Assembly: GCF_914767665.1 (NCBI RefSeq)
Contig: NC_059503.1
Coordinates: 8,184,001-8,248,000, forward strand
Direction: 5' to 3'
DNA length: 64,000 nucleotides
Source: Harmonia axyridis
Lineage: Eukaryota > Arthropoda > Insecta > Coleoptera > Coccinellidae
In this document: positions 57,327-64,000 of the stretch, one piece after another
How the letters are laid out: the number at the start of each line of letters is the position of its first letter
Position numbering within the stretch: position 1 is the first letter of the stretch
Translations under genes and position numbers: made by a program
The notes under the pieces: model-generated
Told to the model about the DNA's origin: nothing
What the model saw: the letters and a program-made list of their open reading frames with translations, nothing else
Databases searched by the model: none

Positions 57327-58005
57327 CACTGCGCAAAAGAATTAACGCACATTATGGAAATATCAAATTTGTTAATTAATTTTTTTCAAATCATATTCTC
57401 TGAGGCGATTTCTTATTGTCTGAGTGCTAATTTGCACCCCATGAGTTTGCTCAAGTTGATTTTGAAGGAGGCGAGTGGTTGCAAACCGTTGTCTCAACGA
57501 AGAAACTCTCAAGTAACGTTCTTGAATGGTAGTTGTTACTCGTGGTCTACCCTGTCCTGGTCTTCGGACATTCATACCTGTCTCCCTGAATCGCTGCAAC
57601 ATTCTGGACACACTTGTATGGGAAACTCCAAACCTTTCTGCAATTCTTGTGTATGTCCACCCTTCTTGTCGCAAAACTACCGCTTGGGCACATTCCTCTT
57701 GGGTCAAATTGCGTGTTTCGCGTTGCATAGCGATCGAGTGTAGAAAATCAAACGAAAGAAAAACTATTGATCACTAGAATTGATCGAGAACAACTGATTT
57801 CAGAATGGAGCCAATACATTCAAAATCTGATAATCTCATCTTTTTTTATTCCTGCTGGGAAAAAACATCTGTATTGAAGAAAAAAGTTGAAAGTGGATAA
57901 CATATGCATGCATAATTCTGATAAAAACAATTATCATTGAGAACACCTTCAGTTGTAGAATAAATTTGAGATTTCCATAATGTGCGTTAATTCTTTTGCG
58001 CAGTG
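57327..58005 (-). mobile_element. Internally deleted Tc1-like element with 44 bp terminal repeats
   Basis: Flanked by TA (57325-57326, 58006-58007). The left end CACTGCGCAAAAGAATTAAC and right end GTTAATTCTTTTGCGCAGTG are inverted repeats extending about 44 bp inward with one mismatch (CACATTATGGAAATATCAAA versus CACATTATGGAAATCTCAAA). At 679 bp it is far below the roughly 1.6 kb of autonomous Tc1 elements. The catalytic domain is deleted, while an N-terminal ORF is preserved. The near-identical repeats indicate recent activity. Confidence 0.9.
57372..57728 (-). CDS. Tc1-like transposase N-terminal DNA-binding domain only
   Basis: 118 intact codons from ATG 57728: MQRETRNLTQEECAQAVVLR, then WTYTRIAERFGVSHTSVSRM (first helix-turn-helix), GRPRVTT (the GRPR AT-hook-like linker) and RQRFATTRLLQNQLEQTHGV with ISTQTIRNRLRE (second helix-turn-helix). 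These are the paired-like DNA-binding domains of Tc1 transposases. The frame stops 8 residues after the second helix-turn-helix, where the element jumps to its terminal repeat, so the DDE catalytic domain is absent. If expressed it could bind Tc1 ends without cutting, that is act as a repressor. Alternatively it is simply a young deletion derivative. No host promoter is evident. Confidence 0.8.
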   Translation of the reverse strand: MQRETRNLTQEECAQAVVLRQEGWTYTRIAERFGVSHTSVSRMLQRFRETGMNVRRPGQGRPRVTTTIQERYLRVSSLRQRFATTRLLQNQLEQTHGVQISTQTIRNRLREYDLKKIN

Positions 58006-58007
58006 TA

Positions 58008-60712
58008 TTTCTACTCTTTCTCCTGAGAGACATCCACAAAAAGTCACTGGAAGGTGTGCAATTTGATGGTACTTTTTCTCATCTCCCAGACCTATCCTTA
58101 ACTTCTGGAATATCATCCTCATATTCATGCAAATTCAATTTCCTCTGAGGGCTCCCCCAAGAACAAATTTGGTCAGTAGCATTGTCGAAAAGAATGAACT
58201 GATTCTTTTGTCTGCGGCCATTTCTTTGATCTTTTTCTACCAAAGGACAGTAGAGAATTCAGCAGGGATGTTATCTCCATTATTGATTAAGGGGTTCTCT
58301 CGAAAAAAAGGTGAATATTTCACACGAACGTTTATTTCATCCTCTTTCACTCAAAATATCGACTATCATCAAAGAAAAATCTGAGAACTGCGACTTCAGA
58401 ATGTTTAATTTTCGTTCGAGTTCATTTCAAAAAGATCACCCCACGATTCAAATATTGGCTTTAGGGTCTGTCCAATGTAGAGGGAGCTTTGTATTCAATT
58501 TTAGGAAGAAAAAATTCTGTGTTTCCGATTTCGACGAATTCTTCAACTTTAGCATATAAAATAAATCTTATTCTAAAAGAATGAATGAATTGGAAATAGA
58601 AAGTTCAATATTTTTATTAGTTAGTACTATATTACCTAACAAAAATTTGAATTCAATCTTCAACCATTTAATTAACTCAAACGCACTCAATTAATTTATG
58701 GTATCACTTATTTGAAATACCATACAATCTTCATACTACAATTCAAAAATTGTTCAAGAGTCAGAATAAAATCAAGGTAAATTTCAAAATATATTACGAA
58801 TAAGTTGCGTGATAGTTATACAACTTAATATACAATAATCTCATACTTCTTTCATAAAATCTTGCATATTAGATCTAATTTAAACACAGTAGCGCATTCA
58901 TTATGCAAATTGAATTTTTAGGAGCACTCAAAACGGAAGTTATTGCTCATTTCCACATTAATAGGATAGGCAGGTATAATCCTGCCATATCTGCCACTTA
59001 AATTCATGTAATATGCGTAAATTTCATGGATAAATTGTAGAATATGAGCAATGTTTACAGAACACCACGTACTCAATTTTCTGCATTCTTTTCAAGGACT
59101 GTTTGCATTAGGCAAAAGAAAGTAGATTTAATTAACCTGTTTGGGTGTGTGCTTCATATGTGGCTGTCGGAGAATTCTTGTTTCACACGTTTGCAGATCA
59201 CATTTGTGAATACCTATCGAAGAACAATAATTCCGATGCAAAATTCAAACAAAAATGAGTGAAATTGATTGTTATTCCTATTCTATGGTTCTCAATGATT
59301 TATCAATATGAACTAGTGCATAGAGCTTGACATGGTTAATAGATCGAGCTGTGATCTGAAACATATTGAGGTTTCAAGACCGTATCTCGCCGCAAGAAGA
59401 TTTGACAGTCTCGAGATTATTATCAAAAATTTTTTTGAAAATTTCAGTTTACACCCTATAATTTCTGAAATGATAGATTAAACGCAGAACTGCAAGCATT
59501 TTCGTCATCTACGTTAACGAATCAATCGATATGATGGTATAAAATTCCTATTTGGGAACTTCCACAAAAAAATTTTTTTTTTTCAAGGGTTAAGTATGGA
59601 AAATTTGAGGCAAATTTTTCGTTCAAAAAATCTTCAGGCGAGTGCGAAATTCGGCTAATTGAGGACCATTCATCCTAACACCGCTTACCGATATTTCGTA
59701 GACCTCCCAGTGTACGAAAATTTTGAACTCGAAATTTGGAAAAACCGTCAAAATTGAATCGCTACACAATAATCGTCATATCTTCTAAAATATTGGTCAC
59801 AGCCTCTTCAAATATAAGCGTTTTTTAGATCGATATCGGTGTGATCTACTTCCCAATCTTAAGATCCATACCAAATTCCATCAAAATCCGATAAGAAATG
59901 TAGAAGTTAGAGCTGTTACAAGGAAGTGCGTACACACGGACATACATACAAACGAAACCAAAACTGTCCAGGATGGTCTATAATGCTTCCTCTTCCTCCG
60001 GTAGACCCGAAAGCAATAAATTTATTATTCTGGAACAGTCACATAAGCTGCATTCAATTGATCTTTCAACCCAAGTATTATTAAATTGATCGCAACTAGG
60101 CGTGTATGAGACCTCAGTCCTTTATGTAAAGCAAACACAGTGATCGCCTAACAGCCTGAATCTTCAGAGGACATTGTCCTGTTGGCAGTTTAATCATTAT
60201 TGAGTTATCTTGTTACATTATACGAAGCTTTCTGCACCTAACTGGATTTACCCCAACTGGGGGGTTGGAAATTAATCCTTGATAGAATGGGAAGTGACGA
60301 CAAGAGCGGCAGATTGACATTGAAAAATTCCATCCCTTGTATTTCGCTACCCTTTGAAGGGGTGCGAATTTTTACAGAATTTTAAAATTGAGGACTTTTA
60401 TCAGATTTCATAATTTGAAAGCTCTATGAATACGGATCACGCAATTTACTTCATATAGTTTTTGAGCGCTCGTTTTTGTTTGAATTTAGTCGGGAATGAT
60501 CTCAAACAATAAGATTCGACACCATTGATGACGAAAGTCCTTGAATTCTGTCTGTCCGTAAACAGGATAACTCCCAAACGGAAAAACCTAGAGACCTAGA
60601 AACGTTGTTGCAAGGTGTATCTTTCCATTATTGAATGGCATAACCTACAAACCCAAATGACATATGAAATGTCATAAAATATTACATAGTGTTGCCATTC
60701 CATCTTGGAAAG
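58008..60712. other. No gene recognised; probable repeat tail 59380-60010
   Basis: 2.7 kb. The stretch 59380-60010 includes GTACACACGGACATACATAC and phrases often seen near the 3' ends of dispersed insect repeats, but no ends could be set. No coding family. Confidence 0.3.
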
Positions 60713-60714
60713 TA

Positions 60715-61513
60715 AAGGCTGTTTTTTTTCGAGGTATATAACTTTAAGTTGGCATTACTGTTCAAGATGCCGTTGTTCCCGATTTTCATAAGCGAATTTT
60801 GTTTAGCGATGAAGCGAACTTCTGGTTGAATGGCTATGTCAACAAACAAAACTGCCGCATTTGGAGTAAAGCTAATCCTCAAGTGTATGTCAAAACACAG
60901 TTACATCCAGAAACACTCACTGTTTGGTGCGTTTTATGTGCTGGTGGAATCATTGTTCCGTACTTCTTCAAAAACGATGATGGCCAAAACGTTACAGTCA
61001 ATGGTGATCAGTATAGAGCCATGATTACTGACTTGTTCATTCTTGAATTGAACAACCATGATGTCCAGGAGCTGTGGTTCCAACAAGACGGCGCAACATG
61101 TCACACAGCTCGTGCCACAATCGATTTATTGAAAGACACGTTTGGTGACCGCCTAATTTCACGTTTTGGACCTGTGAATTGGCCTCCAAGATCTTGTTAT
61201 TTAACACCGCTAGACTACTTTCTCTGGGGCTATGTAAAGTCATTGGTCTATGCGGATAATCCACAAACCCTTGACCATTTGGAAGATAACATTCGCCGTG
61301 TTATTGCCGATATACGGCCACAAATGTTGGAAAAAGTCATCGAAAATTGGACGTCTAGATTGGACAACATCCGAGCCATCATATGCCAGAAATCATATTT
61401 AAAATGTACTGTCACAAGATTATCTTGCGGATAAATAAAATTCATGTCAATCGAATAATCCATCGTTGTTTTATTTCAATTAAAAGTTTCATAGCTCTAA
61501 AAAAAACATTCTT
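60715..61513 (+). mobile_element. Deleted DD41D mariner, copy E
   Basis: TA-flanked (60713-60714, 61514-61515), with ends AAGGCTGTTTTTTTTCGAGG and CTCTAAAAAAAACATTCTT. It has lost the whole N-terminal ORF: the 5' leader (TTACTGTTCAAGATG) joins directly to CCGTTGTTCCCGATTTTCAT (PDFHKRILFSDEA), the boundary also seen in copy B. The catalytic half is open from 60799 and retains FSDEA, WFQQDGATCHTA and TPLDYFLWGYVKS. A deletion near 61376 shifts the frame before the usual HMPEIIFKM end. Confidence 0.9.
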
Positions 61514-61515
61514 TA

Positions 61516-62700
61516 TCATTGCTATTTGCAAATCCTAATTTTAAAACTACTTAAGTATATGTATATTAATGAAATTTGGTATAGATTTCAGAATCCTTAT
61601 TATATCTGGTTGAATAAATTTATTTCTTTTAATTGAAAAATACCTATTACTGATTAGCAGAGGTTTTAAAAATAATGAAAATAGAAACTTGCAATATCGC
61701 AATGCATTCATATCTAAAATGATGAGATAGAAACCATGTAATTTTGAACATTTTATTCGAAACTTATAACTCAGCAAGATAGATGATTTATTTTATCATT
61801 CAAGAATGTACTTTTATCGAGAGAAAATAGTGAATCTTTCAGAAAACGTCAGACTTTCTTCTGAAGGATATAAACCGAAATTCATATAAGTGACTGTTTC
61901 TCAAAATATTAATAATAAATTTAATTTTCTCATTATCTCAATATTCAAAAAATCATCATCATCTCAAATACTACAGTTCGTGTGAATAATTATTTATAAT
62001 AATAGTTTCCTTTATATCTAACGATTAACATTAAGACACGCACCAAAGCGTTTCCAATTTACTTTAATGATTTATCCATCGATGAATTATTTCAAGACTG
62101 GTCAATATCCAAGTTTTTCAACCGAATATTACTAATTTCTTTATCGACGATCGCGTAGTTGAAACTGATTTCAACTCATCACAATGACAGGTGAATTGTT
62201 TACTAATACTTGTCAGGAGTTAAACCATGGGAGGAGTATCTCTAATGAGAGCATAAAGCTTCGGTTATATTCAGTTCAGCCACCTCGTAACTAGATCCAA
62301 GTACCGTTAGCATTACTTTATTGCGAACTCAAACGATTTAATCTGCAATTAAATACAAGCCGAAGGTAAGCTACATGCTGTTACAACGTTGGTGTAACAC
62401 TGATATTGATACGCCTGAGTTACGACACTAGAGACCATCCAATTGTCTTAGAACGGTTCTTAATTTTTTAGAATTGACTTTTTTGGTGGATGCGCCGCAG
62501 TTGATATAACTCTCAATCATGGGGCATTCGCCAAATCGATATATAAAAAAGTACTTATACGATTTCTAAAAACTCTCCTATCCAATTAGCATCGTGATCC
62601 CCGATAACCTTGACACGTTCTGTCCCCTACTAGCATATCACCTTGAGATAATCAATCTGAGATATGATGAAAGTACGCGAGAGAGAGAAAGTGAACGAAG
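61516..62700. other. No gene recognised
   Basis: AT-rich to 62150. The stretch 62150-62650 is more balanced in composition. No family or structured repeat was identified. Confidence 0.35.
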
Positions 62701-62714
62701 ACCGCTGTGAAAAT

Positions 62715-62942
62715 TCATGAGCAATTATAAGATCGCAACATCGTAAACTTGTCTGTATTCAATTCAAATCGATGAGTTTCTTCGGAAATATGTACTGGCG
62801 GTTTATACAAGAAAAAAAATCGACGTTCACTGCATCTAGTACACGGAGTGAAAACATGATAAGCGATTTGTCCATTGGGAACAACTGTTCGATCTTGTTC
62901 TACAATTGTTGCAACAGGATGTACATTGTGAAGCGTATCCAA
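62715..62942 (-). CDS. Unidentified ORF or exon, 76 codons
   Basis: The frame from ATG 62942 ends at TGA 62715 and includes VHPVATIVEQDRTVVPNGQI, then HVFTPCTRCSERRFFFLY and a Glu/His/Phe-containing end. It extends about 26 codons further 5' without ATG, to a stop. An acceptor-like ACCCAG precedes TCAATTTTATTGG. The mixed amino-acid composition and the CxxC pair are less AT-driven than random frames in this window. I do not recognise it. It could be a terminal exon of a gene lying past 64 kb, an old transposon segment, or chance. Confidence 0.25.
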   Translation of the reverse strand: MDTLHNVHPVATIVEQDRTVVPNGQIAYHVFTPCTRCSERRFFFLYKPPVHISEETHRFELNTDKFTMLRSYNCS

Positions 62943-64000
62943 TAAAATTGACTGGGTATCGAACAGAAATTTTCGGGTTCGAAGGAAAAAATACAGTCAC
63001 AGTTTTATCTCTCATTTCGCCAACAAAAATTTCTAATCAAGATATGTTGAACACTTTCACTTTTTTACAGAATATTATGATGATAAAAGAAAGGAAAAAT
63101 ACCAAACTTTCTTGTCCATCTAGAATTTATTATGTAACGCCGATGTCTTTTTGTCAATTTTATTTTTCTCAAATGTTTACAATTTTAAAATTTTTACCTC
63201 AGAATTTATTTTTCATATTCCATCCAGTGAAATCTTACGTAGAAAAAAATAATCACGTTCTTCTAATCTGATAATTCCCGAACCCAAGAATATTTTTTTC
63301 AGATATTCACAACATATAATTCCAATAAAGACTGTTAACTTCATAACTTCAATAATAAAAATAATTTAAATTGGAAATATACCATCTTAAGAACAGATTT
63401 AACTTTATTATTTCACGTAATTCTATATATTTATAGCATGTCACATTTCCTTATATTTCAAACGTTTTTCTCAATTCAGAATTTCTGAAATGTAGGTAAA
63501 TAATGATTCTTCGTCCTAGCAACAAAGGGAGATATTCCCCTTCTAGAAATGGCATAAACTTTAAAAAAACAATTCCAACTTCGTGTGAAAATTCAGAATC
63601 TATTCGAGTATTCAATAATATTTTCATTCAGTTAGAAGCAACACAAACTCGTTCAAGGTCAACTTCTGAGTAATGGTTGAACTTCACCGTAAATGTGAAA
63701 TGTTTGTAAATAAAAAAATTATTCATTGAAGCGCGTTTTATTGGCTCTAAGATCGAAACAAAGGACGGATGTGGAGATCATTTCAAAATCACGATTTCAC
63801 TCGAAACTTTAATCAGGTTGAAGTTCAATTACCCATTATCATCAGTTAAAAAAAAATCAATATACTGGGTGGCCTGAGTTTTCTCCATACGATATTATTT
63901 GAAGGAGGCCATTTTGTGGTTGCAAATTATACCCCCAAGAAATTTGGTGATCTCCTCAATTATCATAAATGGCAATATGGGTCTTCTCCTAGCACTTTAC
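62943..64000. other. No gene recognised; right edge
   Basis: AT-rich. The 62906-63271 plus frame overlaps the unidentified minus frame and looks like a by-product. ATACTGGGTGGCCTGAG at about 63862 resembles the end of an ACAGGGTGGCC-type element that runs out of the window. Confidence 0.35.

Noticed and set aside
1..64000. CRISPR arrays, operons, phage or plasmid genes
   Set aside because: Introns, insect transposons and animal genes throughout; no regularly spaced direct repeats.

Overview
The window is arthropod, almost certainly insect, nuclear DNA. It is AT-rich and gene-poor. It contains GT-AG introns, an insect-type FOXO exon, a bitesize/synaptotagmin-like gene, and many Tc1/mariner, hAT-like and LINE relics. 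A beetle is plausible from the overall repeat style, but that is only a guess. No bacterial or plasmid features were seen, and there is no CRISPR, rRNA gene or operon.

Layout. (1) 1-30.98 kb: no foxo exon was found here, so this looks like a very long foxo intron on the minus strand. It is full of transposable-element debris: a mariner relic, a tRNA-derived SINE, LINE RNase H fragments, a 663 bp palindrome, three copies of a hAT-like MITE and two deleted DD41D mariner copies. It also holds an intact intronless RpL37 at 5.5 kb, on the same strand as foxo. (2) 30.99-31.40 kb: first coding exon of foxo (Akt site plus the start of the forkhead domain), preceded by a GC/CpG-richer upstream region with a p53-like palindrome. 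(3) 32.4-39.1 kb: intergenic repeats, namely an 894 bp foldback, a 192 bp hAT MITE with its target duplication, another hAT-like MITE and another DD41D copy. (4) 40.05-41.10 kb: complete four-exon DnaJ subfamily C member 8 gene, plus strand. (5) 42.62-51.84 kb: bitesize/Slp-type gene on the minus strand, convergent with DNAJC8. Seven exons are well supported and join in phase with a terminal stop; an eighth, Cys-rich 5' exon is plausible. (6) 52-64 kb: intergenic, with a palindrome cluster, a truncated MITE, two more deleted DD41D copies, a chimeric mariner fragment, a deleted Tc1 element that keeps an intact DNA-binding ORF, and one unidentified 76-codon ORF near 62.8 kb.

The host genes are functionally independent. 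FOXO is the insulin/Akt-responsive transcription factor, RpL37 a large-subunit ribosomal protein, DNAJC8 a splicing-associated J-protein, and bitesize a C2-domain membrane and cytoskeleton adaptor. The most distinctive feature is the transposon biology. At least five copies of one DD41D mariner family all lack the middle of the transposase, which implies mobilisation in trans by a source elsewhere. Several long near-perfect palindromes could form long hairpins.
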